Source of the DNA: Mytilus edulis
Taxonomy: Eukaryota > Mollusca > Bivalvia > Mytilida > Mytilidae
Reading direction: 5' to 3'
Length of the DNA: 64,000 nt
NCBI RefSeq assembly: GCF_963676685.1
Contig: NC_092345.1
Location: 30,093,585-30,157,584, forward strand
Shown in pieces: positions 22,066 through 34,073 of the stretch (the stretch's first letter is position 1; every line of letters begins with the position of its first letter). A program made the position numbers and the translations under genes. The notes below the pieces were generated by a model that made no database searches, had not been told where the DNA came from, and saw nothing but the letters and a program-made list of their open reading frames with translations.

Positions 22066-22887
22066 ATGCCTCCAGTTGTGAAACTTAATGTAGGAGGTAG
22101 ATATTTTGAAACGAGGCTTGAAACATTAAGGAAATATCCGGAATCAATGCTAGGAGCTATGTTTAGCGGCCGATATAAATTAGATTTGACCAATGATGGA
22201 CGGTATTTCATCGACAGAAACGGTGATTACTTTGAACATATTTTAGAATTTCTCAGAGACAGCTCTTACAAACCACCTAAGGACTTTCTTTCCGCAGTTT
22301 TCCGTGAAGCTGACTATTTTGCCCTTGTTGCACTACGCGATAAAATGATGATGACACCACCAATATATCCATTTTGCGGTGACAGACCAGAACCAGTTCC
22401 AAATTACATGGAAATTAAAGAAAATATAATGAAAGAATCACGTGATTTCGTTAAAGCTACAGCACGTGGACAAACAATTGTATATTTACTTGCGCTTCAG
22501 GAAGAAGAAGAGCCAACGCCTGAGTATGTGTACTGCAGTGAAAAAGACCACCTGTTAAAAATCATTGTACCTATTGATAATCCAACTATGGTTTTTTCAC
22601 ACCAATCAAATGGAATTATTAAAAGTATCGTAGATGACCAGGAAATTGAGGGTATCGAAGATGTTCCACCTATACTTACATTTAAAGCTGACAGCAAAGA
22701 CCACGCTCTGTCGGTTTCCAATTGCTTATTCTATGATTTAAAGAAACATGCATTTGACATCAAAATGGAAAATGAAAACTGTACTTCACAAGGTGTTTTC
22801 TATGACTTCGGTTTTAAAACAAAAGAATATGGAGAATTTGGATGTAATCCATGTTATCATCATAGTAAATTCACGTTCCTCTGGTAA
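22066..22887 (+). CDS. BTB/POZ (T1-type) KCTD7/14-like protein
   Basis: A 273-residue frame with no intron. Residues about 4-95 form a T1-type BTB domain: VVKLNVGGRYFETRLETLRK, MLGAMFSGRY, DGRYFIDRNGDYFEHILEFL and EADYFALVALRDKM, the typical KCTD order. The rest is the KCTD C-terminal domain, ending in CYHHSKFTFLW, comparable with the aromatic ends (ITWW or FTWW) of KCTD7 and KCTD14. Family members assemble as oligomers and often act as adaptors for cullin-3 ubiquitin ligase; this partner is inferred. The ATG is immediately preceded by TTTTTTTAATTTATAG, a perfect 3' splice site, so a 5' non-coding exon is likely. The nearest upstream candidate donor, AACA|GTAATG at about 22033, would leave an intron too short to be credible. 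Polyadenylation signals follow at 23010 and 23069. Confidence 0.93.
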   Translation: MPPVVKLNVGGRYFETRLETLRKYPESMLGAMFSGRYKLDLTNDGRYFIDRNGDYFEHILEFLRDSSYKPPKDFLSAVFREADYFALVALRDKMMMTPPIYPFCGDRPEPVPNYMEIKENIMKESRDFVKATARGQTIVYLLALQEEEEPTPEYVYCSEKDHLLKIIVPIDNPTMVFSHQSNGIIKSIVDDQEIEGIEDVPPILTFKADSKDHALSVSNCLFYDLKKHAFDIKMENENCTSQGVFYDFGFKTKEYGEFGCNPCYHHSKFTFLW

Positions 22888-23009
22888 CTAGAATATTGCT
22901 GATGTAATTGTGATTAGTCAATCAGAAATGTTGTGTTTGGCCAAATGCACGCGATTTTACATAAACCAAGTCGATATGTTAGATAATAGCGGCTGAACAA
23001 TCAGTTTTA

Positions 23010-23074
23010 AATAAAATAATGCTATCTGCTACTTTGAATATAAACATTTTCAGAACAAAGATTGTTTTAATAAA
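23010..23074 (+). promoter_or_regulatory. Candidate polyadenylation signals for the KCTD-like gene
   Basis: Two AATAAA hexamers, at 23010-23015 and 23069-23074, lie 123 and 182 bp past the stop codon on the coding strand. Confidence 0.5.
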
Positions 23075-23684
23075 TGTATATTCCTGTGACTTTTTCTGAT
23101 TTGTAAATAAGCATTGTAATGGTCAGTCTTGGCAATCACTTATAGTATAATCCGATTTATACTGCATATGACAATTACTAAAGTTAAATGTTAATGTATA
23201 CTGACGGACGTTAAAAACACATTCCTGAAGAATATTCTTTATTCCCATTTAAAAAAAAGGCATTTTTTGTAAACATAAATCTTATCTATTTTTTAATTGT
23301 AAATCTATTTTTTAATTGTAAAAATAGTTTCAATGTTGACATTTTTTTTTCATTCTCTAAAAAAGCTAAACACGTCAAGTGCACGCGAAACCCATCTCCA
23401 ACTAAGGGGCTACATTGGAGGTCACATGAATAGGTCGAATTATTCACTTGCAAGTGAATAATTTAATAATTCGTTAGCAATGTTTCTTAGCTTATTTTGT
23501 CAAAAGCGAACCTAACTGGTTGCTAAAAGCGAATATTTTAATTACCTTTTCACTTTCATATAATGATTCAATTTTAACCAAAAAAAATATATTTCATTTT
23601 GTTAATATCTCGTAACTAATGCCTCTTTAACTAGCGAGCTAGCTAGACTGCAGTTATATCTTATCTCACTAACTTGTAGAATCA

Positions 23685-24129
23685 ATAGAATGAAATTCAA
23701 AACAGTGTGGCTGTAGCCATTGATTGACACATTAAATTCATTGACTGGGACAATTTACGTGAACGTTTGTCTGTAACGACCACTGTTCACGACGTACCTA
23801 CGATAGACATTTAAACTGTGGGGTCACCAAAGGTTTCTTAACGCCTTTATTCATAAAATAATTCGAAAAATTAATCAGGAATAACCTTTATGTTTTGATT
23901 TATATAATTGATATAAATCAAAACATCGTGTTATTTCTGATTAATTTTTCGAATTACTTTATTAAGGTGTTGAGAACCTTTGGTGACCCCATAGTTTAAG
24001 TGTCTTTAAAAAGTACATAGTGAACAGTGGTCGTTACATACAAACGTTCACCTAAATTGTCCCAGTCAATGGATGAATTTAATGTGTCAATCAACGGCCA
24101 CAGCCACACTGTTTTGAATTTCATTCTAT
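23685..24129. mobile_element. 445-bp foldback palindrome (MITE-like)
   Basis: A left arm starting ATAGAATGAAATTCAAAACAG and a right arm ending CTGTTTTGAATTTCATTCTAT pair over about 220 bp each. The arms include GGGACAATTTACGTGAACGTTTGT, ACCACTGTTCAC and GGGGTCACCAAAGG. The fold centres near 23908 on ATATAATTGATATAAATC. Single right-arm copies lie at 38046-38215 and 58015-58115. Confidence 0.85.
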
Positions 24130-24399
24130 GTGTATACACTCTTCAAGGCCAGACACTCATTATTGGTTGTAGCTTTCCAGTTATAAATACGTTTCCATGG
24201 GTGATGTCATGTAGATCGTCTGTATCAATTTGGGCTATAGTCTCACTATTGGTTGATCCTCGCACAAATGGAATTTTTTTTTCATCCAAAAGCACCATCG
24301 TCGAGGTGTGATCTCTCTTGATTTGGAAATGAAATGTCGGATATTAGTTTTTTTGGCTTTGGTGATGACTAGTCAGCTGACAAATGATGGAGATTGTTT

Positions 24400-25320
24400 A
24401 TTGTGACCTTGACTTATCAGCGAATCCACTGAGGTGTTCTTAAATGACAAGGAGCATTCTCACGTAACGTTTGGTGATTTATTAGACATGTACCATAAAA
24501 TAAGGCATTACATTGGATCACTCAAAGTTTGGTAAATGTTTGACAATTGGTTTAAAAGATACCATCTAGAAACAAAATTGCGGTCCTTATTTCTGTGTCT
24601 ATATACTGCTACTGTGACCTTGACCAGTGATATTGAAATTAAATATAAAGGCAACAGTAGTATACCGCTGTTCAAAACTCATAAATCCAGGGACAAAAAA
24701 CAAAATCGAGGTAACAAACTAAAACCGAGGGAAACGCATTTTAAATATAAGAGGAGAACAACGACATAACACCGAAACGTAACACACACAGAAACGGATA
24801 AGAGAGGTTGTGTCCATCCCATAGGATATTATCCCACCAAGTTATTTTTCATTAGTAATACAAATGTTTCTTAAACAAAAATGTTGTCCTAGTTTCATTA
24901 GTTTATCGAACACTGCTCACAGAAATCTTCATCTTGAACTTAATTATCACAGCAAGTGATGTAAATATAAGACCTTGACCTATTGAAAATAAAATCACTA
25001 ATTATGTCCCTAATTTCATATGCAGGATTTTATCAAACAAACATTGTTAAAAATATTAATAAGCATAGGATCAAAACATAACATCCAAAACCAAACTGTT
25101 GTCCAAATTTCAGTACATCAATATCTGCTGTGACAATGACCTTTGACCTAATGTCCCCAAATTCAACAAACAAAAATTCTTCATCCTTTGGGGCATTATT
25201 GAAACCTAGTTGGGTAAAGATTTTATTTATGACTCTAAAGATTTTGTTCTCAAACAAATATATTGACCTTAGGACAGCCGGATGCTCGGATATGCGGACG
25301 GAATTCCTCCTATAGTCGAG
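24400..25320 (+). repeat. Degenerate 'GTGACCTTGACC' repeat-rich region
   Basis: Phrases such as GTGACCTTGACTTATC, GTGACCTTGACCAGTGAT, AAGACCTTGACCTATTG and AATGACCTTTGACCTAATGTCC recur every 200-250 bp. The block ends with GGACAGCCGGATGCTCGGATATGCGGACGG. This resembles a widespread bivalve interspersed repeat. No coding signal. Confidence 0.55.
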
Positions 25321-25544
25321 TTTTTCTTCGTCGAAACTCGACTGAAATGAAACGTTTGTATAACAAAAAGTTCAAATAAACGTTTTAATATACATGTAAA
25401 ACAACAACAACAAATATAAATCTTTATAACATTGAACACATAGTACGTACCGTAATATTAAACAAAGGAATACCTTTCCTTGACAGAAACATGATTTATA
25501 TGAACATTGTACAAATATTAATAAACAAGCAAATTCAATATATG

Positions 25545-25550
25545 TTTATT
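25545..25550 (-). promoter_or_regulatory. Candidate polyadenylation signal of the MFS gene
   Basis: AATAAA on the minus strand, about 75 bp past the TGA stop at 25625. Confidence 0.5.
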
Positions 25551-25624
25551 ACAAAAAATAGCTTTTGTTTGAGCAGTTAAAATAAACGAGTTTACCGATA
25601 ATATAACTAGACTAGCCAATTTCT

Positions 25625-26613
25625 TCAACCAATCTTAGTTGTTCTCTTATTTCTTAAATTATTGCGTACAATCAATACTACTCCAAGGCCGACGGCAATT
25701 AGTGCCACGCCAAATGTCAAAAGATACCCATAACGAGTGCAATGTAAACCTTTGCAAAACGTTGAAGCACTTGAACTAACTTCAAGATCATATATTTCAC
25801 CGAAAATCAAATGAAGAATAATTATAAGAACAGCTCGAAGTAGCATTACCAACCCCCAGTTGCGCATTAAATTATCAATGTGAAACACTTCACTCATAGC
25901 TGTAGGTCCAATGGTATACACTATACCAGTTCCAACAGCAGCTAGCACTACCGCAGTGATGACAACGCCCTTTCCTGACGATAAGAAAGCATTTAACAAC
26001 GAACTGATGGCTAAACATACTACTCCCGCGATTAAAAATGATGTCCTCGTTAAAATATGCTTCAATTTATCGGATGCTGAACTGAATACCAATGCGGCAA
26101 TAATCACTATCGGTGGATACATAATCGTGATGATAGTATCTATAGAGGTCAGATCAAGTTCTTTTGTTAAAACTGTCATATTGTTGCTTAGCAACAGCGA
26201 CACAGCAAATGCCGATGAACACATCCATGCAAGCAATTGATAGTCAACAGTGCAGAGAAGTTCCGAAAAGGATTTTTCTGATAATGCGTTATCAGTGTCC
26301 ATTGCTTCATATTTGAAATTAGAAGACTGTGGTTCTTCATTATCAACAGTAAGTTCTCCTATATTGGATGATGCATTTCTGAGGAATATCATACAAAATA
26401 TATATACTGCAGCATTGAAAGATACCACAACAATCAAAAGTCCTTCGAATCGTGCGTCTGCTGGAAAAGCCTTGTAATATATAACAGTGAAGCTGATCAT
26501 GCCAATATCAATAAAAATAAACATCATCGCCATTATTCGACCCCTTTTGTCTTCTGCAAAATGCGTTGCGTTAAATCTTAATGCCATAATGTAAGCTACA
26601 GAACCTCCAAGAC
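25625..26613 (-). CDS. MFS transporter exon 4 (terminal)
   Basis: 989 bases from TTTTTAAG|GT to the TGA at 25625. It encodes the second part of the first helical bundle, the acidic loop around ELTVDNEEPQSSNFKYEAMD, and the whole C-terminal bundle. Confidence 0.93.
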
Positions 26614-29600
26614 CTTAAAAATAAAAAAAATATCATTTAAAAGCTTTAGTTTGACCATTTCCTTCGTTATAGATATACTAGGTAAAGTTCTTACAAAATA
26701 GTTCTAAAACACCTGCATGTGTTTGCACCTTTCCTAAGTCAGTAACCTGTTTTTCAGTGGTTGTCGTTTGTGATTAGCCCGTTGGTTTTCCTGTTTGAAC
26801 TATTTTACACGAGTCATTTTGAGACCCTTAAATATCTTGCCGTTCGGTGTGGACCAAGGCGCCGTGTTGAAGGCCGTCCTTTGACTTACAATTGCTTACT
26901 TTTTACACATTGTGACTTGAATGGAGAGTTGTCTCATTGGCACTCATATCACAACTTCTTATTTCTACTTAAATACGAAATAATAAAATGGATAAAAATA
27001 AATGATTAATGAATACTCTCCAAAACAGTTTTGTAGTTGTAGTCGTTGAAATTGTCTTTACTGTTACAGGTTCCCTTTGATCATATCTCTAACGGTTCCT
27101 ATCTTTACATCTCTTAAAGTATTTAGGTTTGAGCGTTTCTGATGACGGTAAATGCAGAGAAACACTTTATAATAGAACGTTATTAGGTTGTCGCAATATA
27201 CAGGACAATATTTAAAGGATGTTATTGATTCAAGAGTCAATGCATTGTTCTATAACAATAGGACTATTCAGGAAAGAAGTTTATATGTAACTTACCGCTA
27301 ATAAGAAAATAGAAAGCCATTAGCCAGCTCTTTCCCTCATAGAATGCCACCATCCTTGTAGAGCTCCACAATAAAAGTAAACCAGTAGTACTCAACAGTA
27401 AACCAATAACTAATATCCATGTAGATTTCAGTTTGCTACCAATCAAATTAGGTAAAAACCCAAGGCCAATTCCGGCATTCAACATGGACGCAAACAATTC
27501 CACTGAAATGTAATATACTTAGACTTTAATCCCAGCTTGTGCAAATACTTTGTACATGTATATATCTAAACCTGTATTTTTGTTTCTAATTTTAATTGAC
27601 ATAACTCATGTCGACACTCTTCCCTTGCTGATAAAATTATAAGCCTTTAATATAAACTTCATAAAAATTCTTGTGTGTGAGATGACGCCCGCTATATCGA
27701 TGCCCCCCCCCCCCCCCCTTCCGAACGCCATTGCTCGGGGACATTCAAATTATTCATTAATTTCAATATAACGTTTGTTCTGTGAAATAAAATGGGCCAC
27801 TAAAGTCTAGAAAATTAAAGTATGGTGTCACCTTAACGTCATAAATATATGTTGAAATTGCGTTTATATATTAAATAGGCCGCTTTATCCATACCTTTTT
27901 GTTAAAATAAGAATGATCGAACGAATTACTCAATATTTTGTCCAAATTAGAATGGTTGTACAAGGCAGTCTTTCAGTCTTTAGCGTAATAAATTTTCAAA
28001 ATATGCATACAACATGTACAAAAGTATACAAGTACTTTAACCTATAATGGTTTACTTTTATAAATTGTGACTTGGATGGAGGGTTGTCTCATTAGCACTC
28101 ATACCTCATCTTCTTATATCTAAGTTATAATAGTACCTTCTTTCTGGTTATAGTGAAACTTGGCTTTGATATCATTGATGTAGACATAGAATATCAGATT
28201 GGATGCCAACATAGCATGAGCAAATCCTCCGGCAAGTAGAGACATCCATCGGAGACAATAGTTCTTTTTTGAAGTCGACAGCAGTTTATCTGTTTCATTC
28301 CCCTACAAAGAAAATGCCATATTATACGCATAGATGTAATACCTATGTTATACTTTACCGTCACATGACCAGTAATTGAAGTTCCTTATTCGAAGTTTGA
28401 TTCTGCTCGCGATTTTCCAAAATTTGATTGTTTTTTAATTCTACATAAAATTGTGTTTTGAAATCATTGCATAGTCTTTGTGTGAGGTATAAGGCGTCTG
28501 TACATATTTAATTATTATATGCGCAACTGTACTGTCATGACAAATATAATTCGAATGATGTCCGATTGTAATGGGGATGTGGTAAAATTCAGTTTACATG
28601 AGATAAATATCCAAAAGTGTTAAAATAACGTGCATGTAAGAAACCATAAGTCACTGTAAACCTTCAGCAATACGTAAAACCGATACCATATAATCACCTA
28701 AAAACGACATCGACATGACAAAATATGAAACAATGTAAACGAGAAAACTAACGGTACTTATTTATAATTATCGATAAACGAAAAACAAAATATGATAGAC
28801 AGCTACCAACGATAGTCCATGAAATACAGGCTTGTGACTTGGGATATATTTATTGAATATATAAAAAAGAAGATGTGGTTTGATTGCCAATGAGACAACT
28901 ATCCACAAAAAAACCAAAATGACGCAGACATTAACAACTATAGGTCACCGTACGGCCTTTAACAATGAGCAAAACCCATACCGCATAGTCAGCTATAATA
29001 GGCCCCGATAAGACAATGTAAACAATTCAAACGAGAAAACTAACGGCCTTATTTGTGTAAAAAAATGAAGCACACTTATTTTCTCGTTAAGATGGGCAAC
29101 TAAAACTAACTATTCTGATAATTTAAAAAAAAATGTTTTTGCAGACTTATATAAATAAAGTAGAAGTCAAAAGAAAATTGGACAAACACATCTGATTAAT
29201 AAAGATATAAATTTAAATAAATGAAGATTTCGGAAATACGGACACTTTCGTGGTAATGACCTGTCCGATGAACGAGAAAATCACGCGGATAAATGACCGA
29301 TTGTTTAAATAAAAACATACCCATTAACATTTTGTTTATGGTGGGTGGATACCTTCCTGTATTAATCTAATGAGAAATTCATCATAAAGACACAACAAGA
29401 AATGCATTTGACATAAAAATGTTTATTGTACCAACATAGTAATTTGTAGAATATCGATTATTTCCTTATTTATAGTACCCTTGCTGCAATATGAAAAGAC
29501 TTACTGGTTCCTTTAGAAAACGCAGACAATTTTTGAAATTCCACATTCTTAATATATATCAAACAGGAAAAATCCTTTTAAATTACTACTATATAGTCAT

Positions 29601-32600
29601 GATAGTACACTGTGGTTCCAAATTTAATATTTTCACACAAATGTGTGTAATAATTTGTAGTTAACTGTTTTGGAATTTTTCTGTAAATACGGAAGCATGG
29701 TAACCACCTTTAAAATAGATATCTAAAGTATCCAAACACAAATAGGCGTAGAAAGTTATTGCTTACTCTAAATGAAAAAAGAAGAAAAACAAGAACATGA
29801 CATATTGATCGTAATCACATTATGCAGTTGCAACATATTTCATGTATTTAGATAAACGATTTTAACAGGTGTCGGTGGTACTTTCACCTTTATCATTTTG
29901 TACACAAAGATCAGGTCATAGGTTTTCTCGCTGGAACTGTTTTACATTCGGCAATTTGGGGCCTTTTATAACTTACAGTGTGGTGTTTTTGAAGGCCGTA
30001 ATGTACCTATATACTTGTTGTTAAATTCTACGTCATTTTGGTCCTTGATTGTGAGTTTGGCAATCATAGCACATCTTCTTAGTTTTATACAGACGTCATA
30101 TATTGTGTGGAGTCCGCAATATGTACGTTACATGATGGTGACGGTGATTTGTAGTTTTGTGCCTGTCACTAGATGGAAATATGTGGTACTAGTATTTATG
30201 AAGATCAAACAAGCCACCGTTCAACTTTCGTGTGTGTGTGGTGTGGGGGGAGAGATATGTATAGGCCGTTGAAAATGATCACTTTTCTAGCTCCATGATA
30301 TATAAGTTCTGTCGAGAAATTGAGATGAAAAAGCTAAGGTGCGCCTACTTTATTTTTATGTTTTTCCTACTTATCTTATTGAATATTTCAACTTTTAAAA
30401 AGTTTGCAACTTCCAAATCAGATACTAGACTAGTAATACATAAGGTATAAAAGGACGGTTGAATATCTTCAGCAAATACTAGAAATTGGACATGCATTTA
30501 AATGTAATATAATTAAACAAGTGTTAGCTTTTTATATCAATTATCAATGTCAAGTAAAGACAATTCTTCTTCGACTGATGGACTCGGTGAATATCATATT
30601 TCTGGAATCAATAAACCATTGTTGCAAACTCATAAAAAGTCAATAATAATTATTTAAGGTGGCTGATTGAATCATAAATATCCGAAAATAATCAGAAGTC
30701 GATTATTTAACAAATGTTAATGCACCAACTATTTGTCAAATTTATTTATTTCTCCGTGAAAACGCTTTTTTAAAAGCATTTAAGCTTTAGATATATTGTT
30801 TGTAAAAAAAAACATATGCAAGGTGTCTTTGACATTCAAAATATGTGAAAAGGGTGGGTCCTCAATACAACAGCTGCTCATTTCTACCACAGTAAGGCTA
30901 AAGTGTTAAGGGTATATAAAAAATAAATGCGAACGACAGGTTTAACTAGTTTTTAATCACGGTGTAGGAGCAGTAGGGCTCCCCTTTTAATTTTTCAATA
31001 CTTGGTCAGCTTAATACAATTTGTAGCGGAGTTTAAACTTTGATTGTGCTTACATGTTACGATATGTTAATACTTAACACCTGGATTCAGCATGACTTTT
31101 CTTAAAGCCAGTTTTCATTTTTTTTTTAAATTAATAATCTGGTTTCAGATTGAATTAGAGACTGGATTGGTTCGACCAGATTTTCAACTCTGATATAAAA
31201 ATAAGGCGATATGCAGGTATGATCGCCAATTAAGAAAATTATACAAGAGTTAAAATGAAGAGGGTGTTATCAATTATAGGCAACCGTACAGCATCAACAA
31301 TGAGAAAAAATAATGATGTCTTAGTAAAATTTAATTAGCTCGATAGACTTTGAAGTGTTCGTTTATCAATACGACGGATTGTGTATGTATATGTCCTTGA
31401 TTGCATAAAACAGAATGTCTTCTCATGTTTTTTAAGTGAAACTTCCTTTTACAAAACTACATCATGTGTACATTGACCTACATGTAATGTGTGATCATAT
31501 GTAGATATTTTAATAAGTTTAATATATCTAATATTGAATTAATAAGGTACATGTATATCGTAGAGTCAGTGAAATTATTAAAACAAAAACAAAAAAAACT
31601 GAAAGCGTACTCGTACAGTATAAAGGCAATAGAACTCTTGCACAATACACATAAGTTACTGTTATGCTAATAGTATACTATATATCTGATAGTATGTTGT
31701 ATATTAAATATACTTTCAAGCATTATTTTTTTTTTATTATTTCCTGTTGATAAAGAAACAATTTGTTCACAGCCACAATACATGTACTGTGTAACAGAAA
31801 ATAGTTTTTGCTTATTTTTCTTCAACTGAACATGGAGACAGATTTATTTAATCCTTAGTTACGTGTTCAAGTTCTTGATCCAACTTGACATTACGACTTT
31901 ATTTTGTATAAGATGTTGTTATTTTCATGGTTTGATAAATACTATTTTCAATAACACATGATTTAACATGAACATGAAATAAAACGATGGGCGTTTTTAT
32001 ACAGTGTTAATCGATTTGTGCTTTTTTTTTCTTTTTTTTTTTTTGCTTTACAAAACTCAGGAAAAGGTTACTTTTCCTGTGGTTACTTTTCCTGCGATGA
32101 ATTTGGAAACAAATTCGTGACGACATAGTTTTGTGTGCAAACATTAGCTTATTCCTATATCAATCTTTTTTTCATTACAAAATTCAGAATCTTTTACTCC
32201 TTTTTGTCTTGTTGAAACGGGTTGACTTTATCTGTTTATTCTTAGTGATAAGTTAAATCAGTTATTTATATTTTTCTTTTTCTTTTTCAAAAAAATGTTT
32301 ATTTGGTTAGTAAAATAAAAATAAGCTAAAACTTTGAGGTAGAAATTATGAATTTGTGTAAATATGCTCTCATAAATCTCAATAGAATGATACTTGTATA
32401 ACTTTTATAGTGACACGTGTTTTGTAGGCGTATGTATGGCGCGGAATCAGGGTCAAAAATACTTCTTTGTGTATATACATAATTCGATTTACGTATATAC
32501 AAAAATAATTACGTATATACGTTAATCCAATTATGTATATACAGAAATAATTTCGTATACACAGAAATAATTCCGTATACACAGAAATAGAATTACGTAT

Positions 32601-34073
32601 ATACAAAATTAATTCCGTATACACAGAAATCAAATAACGTATATACAGAAATAGAATAACGTATATACAGAAATAATTCCGTATATACAGAAATATTCAT
32701 GTAAAGACAGAAAGATCGTATTTCTGTATATACGGAATTCGATTTACGTATATACGTAAATCGAATTCTGTATATACAGAAATAATTCTGTATATACGTT
32801 AATAGAATTCTGTATATACGTAAATCGATTTCTGTGTATACGTAAATTGAATTTCGTATATACGTAAATCGAATTTCGTATATACATAATTATTTCTGTA
32901 TATACATAATTATTTACGTATATACATAATTATTTCTGTATATACGGAAATCGATTTATGTATATACAGAATTCGATTTACGTATATACGTTATTAGTTC
33001 TGTATATACAGAATTCGATTAACGTATATACGGAATTCGATTTACGTATATACATAAATCGAATTCCGTATATGCATAAATAATTATGTCTATACGTAAA
33101 TAAGTATTTTTGACCCTGATTCCGCGCCATACGTATGACACTTGTGTTCTTATGTTATACTCATATATTCTATAATCATGTATCTTATAAACACTAAACT
33201 GAATCTGATTCTAAATCGACTTAGAATAATACTTAAAATAAAACAGCTGTACCAATCGACAAAACATGTACATGTAAAAAAAAAGATCAAACTAAAATTT
33301 CGCCAAAAAACTGATTTGTAAAAAAGCAAATTTAAACAAATATAATATATAATATTAAAAAGGTCTGCATTTATCAATTCTTAATCATTTGAACCCATTT
33401 TCGATTACTAACATACATGGGAACCAAAAACTAAAACTAAAATAAAAATGCTTTTCAATTTTTACGCACAAGTTATTAACAAAAAAAAGTAAAGGACAAA
33501 ACAGGATAATGTCTTGCCCTTGGCTCTGAAATATATATCTTTAAATGTATAGGGTCAGGCATGGTCATTCTATTTTATCCTTTACTATATATTCATTCAA
33601 AAGACGCATACCAAACTTATCCCTTTATTCATAAAAATAATTTATAGAATGAACTATGTTTGTCTGATACAACATCATTCTTGACAATTGCATCTTTTAA
33701 AGATGATACGTCATACATAAAGATCGTCCTGAACATGCATGAAATATTTGCCACTGTACGTTAATTAATCATCAATCAATCACACAAGAATTCATAAAAT
33801 AAGACCATGAAGACCGTTTGTGTTTTAAATATATTTTGAATTTGTTTTCATTGAACACATAAACAAATTCCCACATGTGTGCTTACATAACTGTAAAAGT
33901 GTTCTTACATAACTGAATAAATGTTAAGAGAAGGCGAACAGATAACCGCAAGTGTGTCTATAATATATTACTGCATGAATAAGTGTTGAGAAAAGACAAT
34001 AATTTAAATAGGTTGAGAAGAAAAAGCCTACCTGAACCGGTTCGGGGGAATTCTCTTTCCATATATCATCCAT
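25625..34073 (-). CDS. Nodulin-like/NFD4-like major facilitator superfamily transporter (gene span, 4 coding exons)
   Basis: Exons in transcript order: 34073-34032, 28302-28137, 27502-27296, 26613-25625. They join in phase (0, 1, 1) to 1404 bases and give a complete 467-residue membrane protein. The N-terminal half has the nodulin-like pattern: a Trp-rich first helix with AGGFAHAMLASNLIFYVYI, then YNQKEVELFASMLNAGIGLG, and later SGLGGSVAYIMALRFNATHF. An acidic loop (about residues 240-265) separates the halves, and the C-terminal half has five to six more hydrophobic helices, with GPTAMSEVFHIDNLMRNWG resembling NFD4-type proteins. The substrate is unknown. The tail NNLRNKRTTKIG is basic, as expected for a cytoplasmic end. 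The assignment to the nodulin-like branch is by recognition. Confidence 0.9.
26760..26965 (+). repeat. Short interspersed repeat, long-form plus copy
   Basis: A full-length version: 'GTTGGTTTTCCTGTTTGAACTATTTTACACGAGTCATTTTGAGACCC ... GCCGTGTTGAAGGCCGTCC ... GAGAGTTGTCTCATTGGCACTCATATCACAACTTC'. It lies in the intron between MFS exons 3 and 4. Confidence 0.75.
27296..27502 (-). CDS. MFS transporter exon 3
   Basis: 207 bases between TTTCAG|TG and GCG|GTAAGT. It joins upstream as GTG (Val) and downstream as GGT (Gly). It encodes ELFASMLNAGIGLGFLPNLI and two further helices ending MAFYFLISG. Confidence 0.92.
27706..27720 (+). repeat. Poly(C) tract
   Basis: An uninterrupted run of cytosines ending 'CCCTTCCGAACGCC', in the intron between MFS exons 2 and 3. 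Confidence 0.9.
28035..28115 (+). repeat. Short interspersed repeat, 3'-end fragment
   Basis: 'CCTATAATGGTTTACTTTTATAAATTGTGACTTGGATGGAGGGTTGTCTCATTAGCACTCATACCTCATCTTC', ending just 20 bp past the 3' side of MFS exon 2. Confidence 0.7.
28137..28302 (-). CDS. MFS transporter exon 2
   Basis: 166 bases between TTTGTAG|GGG and GAAG|GTACTA. It encodes GNETDKLLSTSKKNYCLRWM, then the first transmembrane helix SLLAGGFAHAMLASNLIFYV and KFHYNQKE. Confidence 0.92.
28303..34031 (-). other. 5.7-kb first intron of the MFS gene
   Basis: It holds interspersed repeats at 28865-29010 (-), 29925-30085 (+) and 31205-31310 (-), and the GTATATAC element at 32437-33129. Otherwise it is AT-rich with no coding signal. 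Confidence 0.65.
32437..33129. mobile_element. MITE with 28-bp TIRs, TA flanks and an internal GTATATAC array
   Basis: The ends TGGCGCGGAATCAGGGTCAAAAATACTT (32437-32464) and the exact inverse (33102-33129) are each bordered by TA, as in Tc1/mariner-type insertions. The interior is about 30 units of the 8-bp palindrome GTATATAC (or GTATACAC) separated by 10-15 bp spacers of the type AGAAATAATTCC or GTAAATCGAATTC. The units switch orientation about halfway (near 32720). No coding capacity. It lies in the first intron of the MFS gene. Confidence 0.8.
34032..34073 (-). CDS. MFS transporter exon 1 (14 codons)
   Basis: MDDIWKENSPEPVQ, from the ATG at 34073 to CAG|GTAGGC. An in-frame TAG lies 21 codons upstream, and no other ATG comes between, which fixes this start. 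It joins exon 2 in phase 0. The intron to exon 2 is 5.7 kb. A good acceptor (TTTTATGTAG, about 34131) just upstream hints at a separate 5' UTR exon. Confidence 0.8.
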
